From contig NZ_AP023179.1 of assembly GCF_013426915.1 (NCBI RefSeq), positions 3,596,001 to 3,660,000 on the forward strand: a stretch of 64,000 nucleotides of DNA, given 5' to 3'. Within the stretch, counting starts at the first letter, position 1. The number at the start of each line of letters is the position of its first letter. The notes beneath the pieces were generated by a model. It was not told the DNA's origin. It worked only from the letters and a program-made list of their open reading frames with translations, and ran no database searches. Position numbers and translations under genes: made by a program. Of the stretch, positions 26,370 to 35,194 are shown piece by piece. The DNA comes from Paraburkholderia sp. PGU19. GTDB taxonomy: Bacteria > Pseudomonadota > Gammaproteobacteria > Burkholderiales > Burkholderiaceae.

Positions 26370-27326
26370 TTAGCGGCCGGCGTTCGCGCGGAACGCATTG
26401 AAGCGCGAGCGGAACGACGAACCCGTCAGATACACGGGCGCGATCGTTTCGATGCTGGCCGGTTCGATATCGAGCTCCGGCGCGAGCGGCGCGTTCAACA
26501 CAGCATCGATTTTCATCGAATCGAGATTGTCGCGCGAAATCACGGGTTCGCCGGGCGCCAGCTCAAACGACAGCGCCTGCAAGCGCGCCAGCGCATCCGG
26601 CAAGCGGATGATGCGCGCGTGCTTGCCGATCACGTCGCCGCAGTACTCGACGAGCGCTTCGAGCGTGTACACCGACGGCCCGCCAAGCTCGTAGGTGCGG
26701 CCCGTCGATGCATCGAGATCCAGCACGTTGACGATCGCCTTCGCAACATCGCCGACAAAGACCGGCTGAAAGCGGGCGTTGGGTTTCGCGAGCGGAATGA
26801 CGGGGAACATGCGCTGCAGGAACGCGAACTTGTTGAGGAACTCGTCCTCTGGGCCGAACACGACCGACGGGCGAAAGATGGTCGATGCAAGCATCGATGA
26901 AGCATGCACCGCGCGCTCGCCGTCGCCCTTCGAGCGCAGATACATGCTCGGCCCGCGCGGGTCGGCGCCGATTGCGCTCACGTGGATCAGCCTGTGCACG
27001 CCCTTGCCTTCGCACGCGGAAACGATCTTCGTTGGCAGTTCGACATGGGCTTTTGCGAACTCGGGCCCATATGGGTCGCCGCGATGGCCATGCAATACGC
27101 CGACGAGATTGACGACGGCATCCGCGCCCTCGACGAAGCGCGCGAGCTGAATGGGATCGAACACATCCGTTTCGATCACATCGATGGGAAGCAGCGTGAG
27201 ATGCCGCGCGTTATAGCGGCGGCGGGTGGCAATGCGTACCGTCTTGCCAAGTTCGACGAGCGCGTTGACGAGATGACTGCCGATAAACCCGGAACCGCCG
27301 ACGATTGCGATGGTTTGATGTCGCAT
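26370..27326 (-). CDS. Complex I NDUFA9-like NAD(P)H-binding protein
   Basis: The 318-residue atypical SDR begins with the Rossmann motif IVGGSGFIGSHLVNAL (residues 8-23) and shows NLVGVLHG, VHVSAIGADP-like (LIHVSAIGADP) and FRPSVVFGPEDEFLNKFA segments characteristic of the NDUFA9 branch. It lacks a complete YxxxK site, as the branch usually does. In mitochondria the relative is an accessory subunit of complex I; in bacteria it may bind NAD(P)H in redox or quinone-linked processes. It sits upstream of the GST-cca pair with a 34-bp gap, in a likely four-gene unit led by the lytic transglycosylase. Confidence 0.88.
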   Translation of the reverse strand: MRHQTIAIVGGSGFIGSHLVNALVELGKTVRIATRRRYNARHLTLLPIDVIETDVFDPIQLARFVEGADAVVNLVGVLHGHRGDPYGPEFAKAHVELPTKIVSACEGKGVHRLIHVSAIGADPRGPSMYLRSKGDGERAVHASSMLASTIFRPSVVFGPEDEFLNKFAFLQRMFPVIPLAKPNARFQPVFVGDVAKAIVNVLDLDASTGRTYELGGPSVYTLEALVEYCGDVIGKHARIIRLPDALARLQALSFELAPGEPVISRDNLDSMKIDAVLNAPLAPELDIEPASIETIAPVYLTGSSFRSRFNAFRANAGR

Positions 27327-27417
27327 TTTTCGACTCCCTGATGGAAGCCGCGGCAACGGCTGAGGTCGTGCTCCGCCGCGTGCGTGACGTGTCACGCGGC
27401 GGCGGCATGGCGCATCG

Positions 27418-29391
27418 TTACTGCAACGGCTGGATATAACCCAGACGCGCCTTCAGCGATTGCGGACGGCCTTCGAACAACGCTGCATAGTAGACCGTGT
27501 TGGACAGCACGTTCTTCACGTAGTCACGCGTTTCCTGGAACGGAATGGCTTCCGCGAAAATCGCGCCTTCGACACCGCGCGGCAACGTTGAGCGCCAGTT
27601 GCGCGGACGGCCCGGACCTGCGTTGTAACCTGCCGTGGCGAGCACGGCGGACCCGTCGAACTCATTGTAGATCATCGACAGATAGTTCGTGCCGAGCAGG
27701 ATATTGGTGTTGATGTCGTTCATCTGCGCGCGCGAAATCGTGCCGAGACCGATCTTCTTCGCCACCAGTTGCGCGGTGCCCGGCATCAGCTGCATCAGGC
27801 CGCTCGCGCCGACTTCCGAGCGTGCGTTCATGATGAAGCGCGACTCCTGACGGATCAGGCCATACGCCCATTCGACGTCGAGCCCGTTCGACTGCGCGTC
27901 GCGCTCGACGATATCGCGGAACGGCGACAGGTAGCGCAGCGAAAAGTCATGCTCGGTCTTTGTACGATCGGCCGTGTTCACGGCGCGGTCATACAGTTCG
28001 ATACGGCGCGCGTATTCGGCGGTGGCGATCAGCTGGCGGTCCGTCATGCTGCGCAGCGGCCAGTTCCATTCGCGGTTGCCTTCCAGACGCAGGTTCAGCT
28101 GATAGAACTTCTGCGCAAGCGCAAAGCCCGGCGTGTTACCCGCCTGCTCGACTTCGGCGTCCGTGACCGTGGTCTTCGGCGGCACGACGATCTTCTGGCC
28201 GAGTTCTTCCGCGGCAAGCTGGCCGTAGAAATTGAACTGCTGCGAGATCGATTCGAACTCCTGGTTGGCCGTGACGACGTCGCCCGCCTGTTTCAAGGCG
28301 CGCGCATGCCAGTAGACCCACGTGGGCTGGCTGCGCAGCGCAGGCGGCATCTGTTCGACCGACCAGCGCACCATCGTCCAGTCGCCGGCGAGCAGTGCGA
28401 GGCGCGTGCGCCATTCGTATGCGGGATTCGACAGCGGCGCATTCGCCGACAGCCGATACCAGTCGACGGCGCCCGGCATCTGCTTGGCGGCCGCCTGATA
28501 GGCGATCGTGCCCCAGCCGATGGCGCGCTCGGGCGAAGTCAGCGACGGCGCGACGGAACCGAAGGTCGCGGCGGCCATGGCGGGATCGTTGCGGGCCATG
28601 CGTGTGATCGCGAGCAGCGCGAGCTGATGCGATTGCGGATCGGCGCCGACGCCGCGCGCGAGCAGGAGCGGCGGCGTGGTCGCGGCCTGGTCGAACAGCG
28701 TCGGATCGGGACGGTTGTTGCCGAGCGCATCGACGAGCTTGGCGCCCGTGCTGGTCTGGTTCTGTTCGTACGCGAGACGGATCTGCTGCCAGACGTCGTC
28801 GGTGGTGAACTGCTGGTTGATTGCCAGCGACGTAATCAGATCGACACAGCCGTCGCCATAGTTGCGCGGATCGACGAGCAGCGCGCGCGCCGGTTCGACC
28901 ACATTCTCGCCTTTCGCCGCGCGCGATTCGAGCGCGTAGCACTTCACCTGCGTGTCGTCGTTCAGCACGAAGCGCGCGTATTGCTCGTCGAAGTTCTTCC
29001 AGTCATGACGTGCGCCGAGCACGACGAGGTAGTCGTTGCGCAAGCGGTCGGCGATGGCCTGGCCGTCGTAGCGTTGCAGGAACGACAGCACGGGTGCATC
29101 GGGCGCGTCGATGCGCGGATGGCCCGAGCCATCGAACAACTGCGGCTTTAGCTGGAAATATTCCAGATACGACGGCGCCGGGTAATCCGGGATCATCGCC
29201 GCGAGCTGCGCGGCGCGGCCAGCGTCGTTATTGCGCGCTGCCTCGCGCAATTGCACGAAAGTCTGGTCGTCGTTGGTGAGTTGGGAAAGCGGGATCGGCT
29301 TGACGGCGGAGGCCGTGCTGCACGCGACGAGTGCCGCCGCGGCGAGCGCCAGACTGGCCGCGCGATATACTCGGAAGAGGCGTTTGGACAT
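27418..29391 (-). CDS. slt: Soluble lytic murein transglycosylase (lipoprotein)
   Basis: Slt cleaves peptidoglycan between MurNAc and GlcNAc, producing 1,6-anhydroMurNAc. The product has 657 residues. The N-terminus has a signal with lipobox LVAC near residue 20, so it is probably lipid-anchored in the periplasm. The long helical U/L region spans about 30-470. The lytic domain follows with the catalytic Glu in YGLIRQESRF, then SEVGASGLMQLMPGTA and ATAGYNAGPGRPRNW. ATG at 29391 was chosen for the signal peptide. It leads a minus-strand run with the NDUFA9-like, GST and cca genes. Confidence 0.93.
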   Translation of the reverse strand: MSKRLFRVYRAASLALAAAALVACSTASAVKPIPLSQLTNDDQTFVQLREAARNNDAGRAAQLAAMIPDYPAPSYLEYFQLKPQLFDGSGHPRIDAPDAPVLSFLQRYDGQAIADRLRNDYLVVLGARHDWKNFDEQYARFVLNDDTQVKCYALESRAAKGENVVEPARALLVDPRNYGDGCVDLITSLAINQQFTTDDVWQQIRLAYEQNQTSTGAKLVDALGNNRPDPTLFDQAATTPPLLLARGVGADPQSHQLALLAITRMARNDPAMAAATFGSVAPSLTSPERAIGWGTIAYQAAAKQMPGAVDWYRLSANAPLSNPAYEWRTRLALLAGDWTMVRWSVEQMPPALRSQPTWVYWHARALKQAGDVVTANQEFESISQQFNFYGQLAAEELGQKIVVPPKTTVTDAEVEQAGNTPGFALAQKFYQLNLRLEGNREWNWPLRSMTDRQLIATAEYARRIELYDRAVNTADRTKTEHDFSLRYLSPFRDIVERDAQSNGLDVEWAYGLIRQESRFIMNARSEVGASGLMQLMPGTAQLVAKKIGLGTISRAQMNDINTNILLGTNYLSMIYNEFDGSAVLATAGYNAGPGRPRNWRSTLPRGVEGAIFAEAIPFQETRDYVKNVLSNTVYYAALFEGRPQSLKARLGYIQPLQ

Positions 29392-29422
29392 CGTTATTTC
29401 TAGAGCGTTTCTGGAGCGCGAA

Positions 29423-30031
29423 TTGAACTCAAGCATAGCATGCAACCCCACCGCGAAATCGAAAAAGGAACTGCGTGCAACGCTGCTGGAAGCACGTCTG
29501 CATGCGGCTCTCGATGCGGCGGGCAATGATGCCCTGAGGCGTCGGGTGCTCGATGTGTTAACGGTTTATTCGCCTGTAAGTGTAGGGTTGTACTGGCCAT
29601 TGTCAGGAGAGTTCGACATTCGGTCAGTGATTGCCGTTTGGCTCGCTGGCGATAGCGCGCGGCGCGCGAGTTTGCCTGTGATTACTGGGCGTGATCGGCC
29701 GCTGGAATTTCATGTCTGGACGCCTGATATGCCGATGCAGGTCGGGGCTCATCGGATTCACGAACCGACTTCAGGCGAAGTGATTACGCCTGATTTGCTG
29801 TTTGTGCCGTGTGTCGGGTTTGATGTGGATGGGTATCGGCTTGGGTATGGTGGTGGGTACTACGACCGCACGCTGGCCGGTTTTCGCGCGGCGGGGAAGG
29901 TGCCGGTGACCGTCGGTGTCGCGTACGACGTGTGCCGGACTGGCACGATGCAGCGGGAAGCGCATGATATTCCGCTGGATGTTGTCGTTACTGAGGGTTC
30001 TTGTTATCCGGAAGGGAAGCTGGGTTTGTAG
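29423..30031 (+). CDS. 5-formyltetrahydrofolate cyclo-ligase
   Basis: The enzyme converts 5-formyl-THF to 5,10-methenyl-THF with ATP. The product has 202 residues. Visible motifs are KSKKELRATLLEARL at the N-terminus, VGLYWPLSGEFD, and the signature FDVDGYRLGYGGGYYDR near residues 133-149. No ATG is in frame; TTG at 29423 has GGAG six bases upstream and gives a normal length. Codons in the second half are unusually T-rich for this genome (for example GGT, TTT and GTG runs). It is divergent from slt with a 31-bp gap and is followed by the large palindromic repeat. Confidence 0.92.
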   Translation: MNSSIACNPTAKSKKELRATLLEARLHAALDAAGNDALRRRVLDVLTVYSPVSVGLYWPLSGEFDIRSVIAVWLAGDSARRASLPVITGRDRPLEFHVWTPDMPMQVGAHRIHEPTSGEVITPDLLFVPCVGFDVDGYRLGYGGGYYDRTLAGFRAAGKVPVTVGVAYDVCRTGTMQREAHDIPLDVVVTEGSCYPEGKLGL

Positions 30032-30221
30032 TCGTGGTTTTTTGCTGGTCGCGGTGGCGTTCGTGTAGCGCCTTTGCGGCGCGGGTGGTTTGGTTTTTTT
30101 GCCTTTGCGCTGGCATTTGGGGGGCGGTGTTTGCTGCGCAAGCGGTTTGGTTTGCTTGTTTTTGCGCTGGCATCCGCGATTTGTTAGCGTGCTTCAGGCG
30201 TCGCCCCTGTGCGGGGCGGCA

Positions 30222-30255
30222 CCTACTTTTCTTTGCCGCCGCAAAGAAAAGTAGG
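30222..30255. repeat. 15-bp-stem hairpin in left arm of copy A
   Basis: CCTACTTTTCTTTGC, loop CGCC, GCAAAGAAAAGTAGG. The same stem recurs at 30735-30768, 46140-46173 and 46652-46685. Confidence 0.85.
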
Positions 30256-30734
30256 CAAAAGAAAGCGGATAACACCGCTAATTCTTGTTCTCGCCTGAGG
30301 GCTCCCAACGGGTCTTATGCTTCACACGGCAACATCTCTGTTGGCGCTCGTTGCCAACGCGTTGAATGACCGCCTCACCCACTTCAAACACCCGAACAAG
30401 AGCTAGCGTCAGCGAATGGTATGTGCCGCCCAGGTGGCAAACTGTGTGTAGGTTGTCGCGTCGTATAGGGTAGCGCTCCTACAGGGTGGAACGCGTGCGC
30501 TATCGGTCCGGAGTGAGGCGTGTGGACCACTTGGGCCGACACACAGTTTGCCACCTGGGCGGCGGTGGACTATCTGGCACGGCATGATGCAGCGCGGGTG
30601 CGTGAAGCGGGTGAGGCGCACTGCGAGAGTGCTGGCAACTAACATCAGTCATGTGATTGCCGTGTGAAGCGCGGGACCGGTTGGGAGCCCTCAGGCAACA
30701 ACATAGAACTGGCGGTGTGAGCCGCTTTCTTTTG

Positions 30735-30768
30735 CCTACTTTTCTTTGCGGCGGCAAAGAAAAGTAGG
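30735..30768. repeat. 15-bp-stem hairpin in right arm of copy A
   Basis: Same 15-bp stem as at 30222, with loop GGCG, in mirrored context. Confidence 0.85.
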
Positions 30769-30925
30769 TGCCACCCCGCACAGGGGCGACGCGTGAATGG
30801 CAAACACCGTAGCGCGGATGCCAGCGCAAAGCCCAAAACACCACACCGGTTGCACAGCAAACACCGCCCTCGGATGCCAGCGACAACGCAAAAAAACCCA
30901 ACCCGTCGGCAGACAACAAAAACCC

Positions 30926-31438
30926 CTACAACGATGCAGCCGCCCGCGCCGCGGTGTCATAAAGCCCGGAAGCATTCCGCATCAGTTGCGCTGCCTCCCC
31001 AATCTGCTCATTGGTGAGCCCACTTTCCTTAAGCGTTGCGATCAGACAGTTCTCGCGAACCTCGCGATACTTCATACACAGATCACGCCCCGCCTGCGTA
31101 GCAGAAAAAAACACTTCCTTGCCGGTCTTTTCGCTGTTTACATACCCTCTAGCTACGAGCTTCTTGAGCGCGTAAGTCGCAACATGCGTGTCCTCGATAT
31201 TCAGCACGAAGCAGATATCGGCAATCTTCTTGCGCCGCTCGCGGTGGCTCACATGGTGCAGCAGCGAAACTTCGATCGCCGTCATGTCCTTGTCGCCCGC
31301 CGCCGCCATGCAACGGACCATCCATCGATTGAACGCATTGCTCGCCATGATCAGTCCGTACTCGAGTTCGGATAACTCCGCACTAAATTCAGACACAAGA
31401 TGTTCCGATGAGACGATTTTGGTCGGATGACGCGCCAT
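30926..31438 (-). CDS. MarR-type winged-helix regulator, probably of the 5-oxoproline genes
   Basis: The 170-residue protein has a MarR-like winged helix: MTAIEVSLLHHVSHRERRKK (about residues 51-70), DICFVLNIEDTHVATYALKKL as recognition region, and the wing GYVNSEKTGKEVFFSATQAG. It probably acts as a dimeric repressor or activator binding palindromic DNA. It is divergent from pxpB with 191 bp between the starts, where a 19-bp near-palindrome lies. That arrangement suggests control of the pxp operon. It ends next to palindromic repeat copy A. Confidence 0.82.
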   Translation of the reverse strand: MARHPTKIVSSEHLVSEFSAELSELEYGLIMASNAFNRWMVRCMAAAGDKDMTAIEVSLLHHVSHRERRKKIADICFVLNIEDTHVATYALKKLVARGYVNSEKTGKEVFFSATQAGRDLCMKYREVRENCLIATLKESGLTNEQIGEAAQLMRNASGLYDTAARAAASL

Positions 31439-31519
31439 GGTGATTTTTCTAAGCGAAGCGTGGTGGTTGACGGAAGTGTACGACTTCCCTCCTGCACCGG
31501 CGAGCCTGGGGACATCGCT

Positions 31520-31538
31520 TATTGATAAATTGTCGATA
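31520..31538. promoter_or_regulatory. Candidate operator for the MarR-type regulator
   Basis: TATTGATAA-A-TTGTCGATA is a 19-bp near-palindrome, with 7 of 9 pairs complementary. It sits in an AT-rich patch midway between the regulator and pxpB. Size and symmetry suit a MarR dimer. Confidence 0.5.
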
Positions 31539-31629
31539 TTTTATTGAGAATGTAGGCTAGCTCTGTCGTGAGAAGTTAGCATGCATCGTCGGACGAATCT
31601 GCTGCTTCTCTACTTGACCCAGGATATTG

Positions 31630-32283
31630 ATGACTGAACCCCGCATCTTTCCGTTTGGCGATACCGCGCTAGTCTGCGAAGCGCCGCCACCTGCCACGCT
31701 GGATTGCCAGCGCCGCGTGTGGTCGGCCGCCCAGGCCGCGCGCGACTGGCCGCACGTGCTCGAAGTGGTGCCCGGCATGAACAACCTGACCGTGATCTTC
31801 GATCCCCTCGAAGCCGATCCCGACGACCTGACGGCCCGGCTCAAGGCCGCGTGGGAGCAGCCAGGCATCGCGCAAGACCTGGGCCGCGAGGTGGAAATCC
31901 CCGTGCAGTACGGCGGCGAGTTCGGCCCGGATCTAAAGACGGTGGCCGATCACACGGGCCTCACGGTGAAGGAAGTCGTCGAACGGCATGCGGGCGGCGA
32001 GTACATCGTGTTCTTCCTCGGCTTCCAGCCCGGCTTCGCCTACATGGGTGGGCTCGAAGCGGCACTGCACACGCCCCGTCGCGCCGAGCCGCGGCTCGAA
32101 GTGCCCGCCGGTTCGGTCGGCATCGGCGGCGCGCAGACGGGCATCTATCCGGCCACTTCGCCGGGTGGCTGGCAACTGATCGGCCGCACGGCGCTGAAGC
32201 TCTTCGACCCGTCGCGCACGCCGCCCACCCTTCTGCAACCGGGCGATCGCGTCCGCTTCACCATCGCGGGGCTGCACGCATGA
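31630..32283 (+). CDS. pxpB: 5-oxoprolinase subunit PxpB
   Basis: PxpB is one of three subunits of the prokaryotic 5-oxoprolinase, which hydrolyses 5-oxoproline to glutamate with ATP. The product has 217 residues. The N-terminal part (RIFPFGDTALVCEA; VLEVVPGMNNLTVIFDP) and the C-terminal FLGFQPGFAYMGGL with VPAGSVGIGGAQTGIYP belong to the KipI/allophanate-hydrolase C-terminal-like family. ATG at 31630 follows an AGGA site; a TTG three bases upstream is in frame. The stop overlaps pxpC by ATGA. Confidence 0.95.
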   Translation: MTEPRIFPFGDTALVCEAPPPATLDCQRRVWSAAQAARDWPHVLEVVPGMNNLTVIFDPLEADPDDLTARLKAAWEQPGIAQDLGREVEIPVQYGGEFGPDLKTVADHTGLTVKEVVERHAGGEYIVFFLGFQPGFAYMGGLEAALHTPRRAEPRLEVPAGSVGIGGAQTGIYPATSPGGWQLIGRTALKLFDPSRTPPTLLQPGDRVRFTIAGLHA

Positions 32284-33332
32284 TCGACGTGATACGCGCG
32301 GGTCTGTTGACCACGATTCAGGACCTGGGCCGGCACGGCTTCCGGCACCTCGGCGTCGCGATGGGCGGTGCGCTCGACAGGCTGTCGCTCGAAGTGGGCA
32401 ATCGCCTGGTCGGCAACCGGCCCGATGCCGCCGGGCTCGAAATCACCTTCGGCCCGACCGTGCTGCGCTTTCTGCGCCCGACACGCGTCGCGATCACGGG
32501 CACCGAGTTCGGCGCGACGCTCGACGGCAAGCCCGTCTATTCGTACTGGAGCCTGCCCGTGCAGGCCGGCCAGGAACTGACGCTGAACGCGGCGAAGCGC
32601 GGTATGCGCGGCTACGTGTGCATCGCAGGCGGCGTCGATGTGCTGCCCATGCTCGGCTCGCGCAGCACCGACCTGCAGGCGGGCTTCGGCGGCCTGGGCG
32701 GCCGCGCGCTGCGCGACGGCGACCGCCTGCCCGTCGGCGTGCCGCGTGCCGGCGCGGGGTCCGGCTTTTCGCCCGACGCACCCGAGTTCGGCGTGAAAGC
32801 GCCCGCCTGGTGCAAGTTCGTGCTCGTCGACGAGCCGGTGCGGCGCGGCCGTCATCCGTCGGGGGTCGCGTGGGCGCCGCCCATTCGCGTGCTGCCCGGC
32901 CCTGAGTACGACAGCTTCACCGCCGACGCGCAAAGCGCCTTCTGGAACGACGAGTGGCTCGTCACGCCGAATAGCAACCGCATGGGCTTCCGGCTGGCGG
33001 GCACCGAACTCAAGCGCACGCACAAGAGCGATCTGCTGTCGCACGCGGTGATGCCCGGCACGATCCAGGTGCCGCCGAACGGTCAGCCGATCATCCTGAT
33101 GAGCGACGCGCAGACCACGGGCGGCTATCCGAAGATCGGCGCGGTGATTCACGCTGATTTATGGAAGCTCGCGCAGGTGCGCCTGAACGGCGCGGTCCGC
33201 TTCATTCCGACCACGCCTTACGAGGCCCGCCAGGCGCTGATCGAAGAACGCAAGTATCTGCGGCAAATCGATGCCGCAATCGGCATGCATGAAGAACGCT
33301 GCGCGCGGCTCGCCGCGTCCGCAGCCGTGTAA
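32280..33332 (+). CDS. pxpC: 5-oxoprolinase subunit PxpC
   Basis: PxpC is the KipA/biotin-dependent carboxyltransferase-like subunit that works with PxpB and PxpA. The product has 350 residues. It begins [20 protein letters not shown], followed by [21 protein letters not shown] and the [12 protein letters not shown] and [19 protein letters not shown] segments. [20 protein letters not shown] near the C-terminus is a strong family signature. The ATG overlaps the pxpB stop, indicating coupling. It is followed by pxpA after 16 bp. Confidence 0.95.
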   Translation: MIDVIRAGLLTTIQDLGRHGFRHLGVAMGGALDRLSLEVGNRLVGNRPDAAGLEITFGPTVLRFLRPTRVAITGTEFGATLDGKPVYSYWSLPVQAGQELTLNAAKRGMRGYVCIAGGVDVLPMLGSRSTDLQAGFGGLGGRALRDGDRLPVGVPRAGAGSGFSPDAPEFGVKAPAWCKFVLVDEPVRRGRHPSGVAWAPPIRVLPGPEYDSFTADAQSAFWNDEWLVTPNSNRMGFRLAGTELKRTHKSDLLSHAVMPGTIQVPPNGQPIILMSDAQTTGGYPKIGAVIHADLWKLAQVRLNGAVRFIPTTPYEARQALIEERKYLRQIDAAIGMHEERCARLAASAAV

Positions 33333-33348
33333 GACCTACGAGGACATC

Positions 33349-34101
33349 ATGGAAATCGATTTGAACGCCGATCTCGGCGAAGGATGCGGCTCCGACGAGG
33401 CGCTGCTCGATCTCGTCAGCTCGGCGAACATCGCGTGCGGCTGGCATGCGGGCGGACCCAATGCGATGCGTGAATGCGTGCGCTGGGCAGTGGAGAAAGG
33501 CGTGTCGATCGGCGCGCATCCGAGTTTCAACGACCCGGAGAACTTCGGCCGCAAGGAAATGGACTTGCCCGCGGGCGAGATCTACGCGGGCGTGCTGTAT
33601 CAGCTCGGCGCGCTGTCGGCGATCGCGCAGGCCGAGGGCGGGCGCATCGCGCACGTGAAGCCGCACGGCGCGCTCTACAACCAGGCCGCGCGCGACCCGA
33701 AGATCGCCGACGCGATCGTCTCCGCCGTGCATGACTTCGATCCGTCCGTGGCCGTGTTCGCGCTCGCCAACAGCGGGCTGGTGACGGCCGCGCGCGACGC
33801 GGGGCTGGTCGCCATCGAAGAAGTGTTCGCCGATCGCGGCTATCGCGCGGACGGCTCGCTCGTGCCGCGCAAGGAGCCGGGCGCGCTGCTCGACGACGAA
33901 GAAGAAGTGCTGCAACGCACGCTGGCGATGGTGCGCGAGCAGCGCGTGCAGGCCGTGAGCGGCGAATGGGTGCAGCTGAACGCGCAGACCATCTGTCTGC
34001 ATGGCGACGGCCCGCATGCGCTCGCGTTCGCGCGCCGCATCCGCAAGGCGCTCGAAGCGGCCGGCATCGGCGTGCATGCGGCCGGCGCAGCGCGCGTCTG
34101 A
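33349..34101 (+). CDS. pxpA: 5-oxoprolinase subunit PxpA
   Basis: PxpA (LamB/YcsF family) is the third subunit of the ATP-dependent 5-oxoprolinase. The product has 250 residues. It opens with [19 protein letters not shown], then [45 protein letters not shown] and [15 protein letters not shown], all family signatures. ATG at 33349 has AGGAC nearby and gives the canonical N-terminus. A GC-rich hairpin with a short T-run lies 55 bp after the stop, before the membrane-protein genes. Confidence 0.96.
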   Translation: MEIDLNADLGEGCGSDEALLDLVSSANIACGWHAGGPNAMRECVRWAVEKGVSIGAHPSFNDPENFGRKEMDLPAGEIYAGVLYQLGALSAIAQAEGGRIAHVKPHGALYNQAARDPKIADAIVSAVHDFDPSVAVFALANSGLVTAARDAGLVAIEEVFADRGYRADGSLVPRKEPGALLDDEEEVLQRTLAMVREQRVQAVSGEWVQLNAQTICLHGDGPHALAFARRIRKALEAAGIGVHAAGAARV

Positions 34102-34156
34102 TTGTTGGACGCTGAGCGCTTACGGCTCTGATTGAAGGCAATTACGCAACACTCGA

Positions 34157-34181
34157 CGCCCCGCTTTTCGCGGGGCGTTTT
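34157..34181 (+). terminator. Hairpin after pxpA, possible partial terminator
   Basis: CGCCCCGC (34157-34164) pairs with GCGGGGCG (34170-34177), followed by TTTT. With the 319-bp gap to the next gene it may reduce transcription into DUF969/DUF979. The rest of the gap (34182-34420) shows no gene and may carry an internal promoter. Confidence 0.6.
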
Positions 34182-34420
34182 CCAGGAAGTGAGCCAGAAA
34201 GCAACATTGCCAGTTGCCAACGGCTTTTTGAAGCAGCACAAGTTCGGCAGCAACCGTAGAGAAGTACCCGCAGCAACGACAGGGCAGTGCAGCCTGAGTG
34301 GCCACCGAAGAGCCACAGGGCAACGAGGAAAGCCGGCCCCCAAAAAAACCAGGGCACGGCGTCATTACAGTTCGCCGCCACGAGCGGTGTCCCAATGCAG
34401 GACCACCTCTGGAGATCTAG

Positions 34421-35194
34421 ATGCAGTCAACCGTCAACCTATGGCCGCTCATTGGAGTCGCGGTCATCATCGTCGGGTTTGTGTTGCGCTTCAACCCGAT
34501 GCTGATCGTGGCCGCCGCCGCGGTCATCACCGCCATCGCCGCGCACTTTCCGCCGGACAGAATCCTGGCCGCGATCGGCAGCGGCTTCATCAAGACACGC
34601 AATATCCCCCTCATCATCCTGTTGCCGCTCGCGGTGATCGGCCTGCTCGAACGGCACGGGCTGCGCGAGCGCGCGCAGACGTGGATCGCCAGCATCAAGG
34701 CCGCGACGGCCGGGCGTCTGCTGATCGTCTATCTGCTCGTGCGCGAACTGACGGCGGCCGTCGGTCTGACGGGCCTCGGCGGGCATCCGCAGATGGTGCG
34801 TCCGTTGATCGCGCCGATGGCGGAAGGCGCCACGGAAACGCGCTTCGGCAAGCTCAGCGATGCCGTGCGCTACAAGCTGCGCGCGTTCTCGGCGGCCACG
34901 GACAACGTCGGCCTGTTCTTCGGCGAAGACATCTTCGTCGCGTTCGGCGCGATCGTGCTGATGGTCACGTTCCTGAAGGAAGCGGGCATCACCGTCGAGC
35001 CGATGCACGTCGCGCTGTGGGGCATTCCCACGGCCATCAGCGCCTTCCTGATCCACGGCTTCCGGCTCTGGCTGCTCGATCGCAAGCTCGAACGCGAGTT
35101 GCGCGGCAACGCGGCATCGCAAGGCGCCGCGAACGTCAACACGAACAACCACGCGAGCCACAACGCGACGCGCACGACCGGGGACGAAGCATGA
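34421..35194 (+). CDS. DUF969 membrane protein
   Basis: This 257-residue protein has about six hydrophobic helices (WPLIGVAVIIVGFVLRF; MLIVAAAAVITAIAAHF; IPLIILLPLAVIGLLERHG) and the polar signature TGLGGHPQMVRPLIAPMAEG. It belongs to DUF969, which nearly always accompanies DUF979. The pair is often encoded beside pyroglutamyl peptidase or 5-oxoprolinase genes, so it is a candidate two-part permease for 5-oxoproline or pyroglutamyl peptides. No transport has been shown here. Its stop overlaps the DUF979 start (ATGA). Confidence 0.88.
   Translation: MQSTVNLWPLIGVAVIIVGFVLRFNPMLIVAAAAVITAIAAHFPPDRILAAIGSGFIKTRNIPLIILLPLAVIGLLERHGLRERAQTWIASIKAATAGRLLIVYLLVRELTAAVGLTGLGGHPQMVRPLIAPMAEGATETRFGKLSDAVRYKLRAFSAATDNVGLFFGEDIFVAFGAIVLMVTFLKEAGITVEPMHVALWGIPTAISAFLIHGFRLWLLDRKLERELRGNAASQGAANVNTNNHASHNATRTTGDEA

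Larger units (their letters stand above)
30092..30900. repeat. Large palindromic repeat element, copy A
   Basis: Nearly the whole stretch between two converging stop codons is one giant imperfect palindrome with arms of about 400 bp. Landmarks mirror each other: CCTACTTTTCTTTGC/GCAAAGAAAAGTAGG hairpins at 30222-30255 and 30735-30768; a perfect 25-bp inverted pair at 30425-30449 and 30539-30563; flanking GTCGCCCCTGTGCGGGG and its mirror. The 89-bp centre (30450-30538) is not symmetric. Units beginning with GCGCTGGCAT repeat at the outer ends with a period of about 56-58 bp. A second copy lies at 46005-46855 in the same orientation. No transposase or real ORF is present. Confidence 0.85.

Noticed and set aside
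30001..30369. Small ORFs with AFFCLLFFAAAKKSR-like products in both palindromic elements
   Set aside because: The same peptide appears in both arms and both copies because it is the translation of the 15-bp hairpin and its surroundings. The frames have no ribosome-binding sites and stop in repeat DNA.
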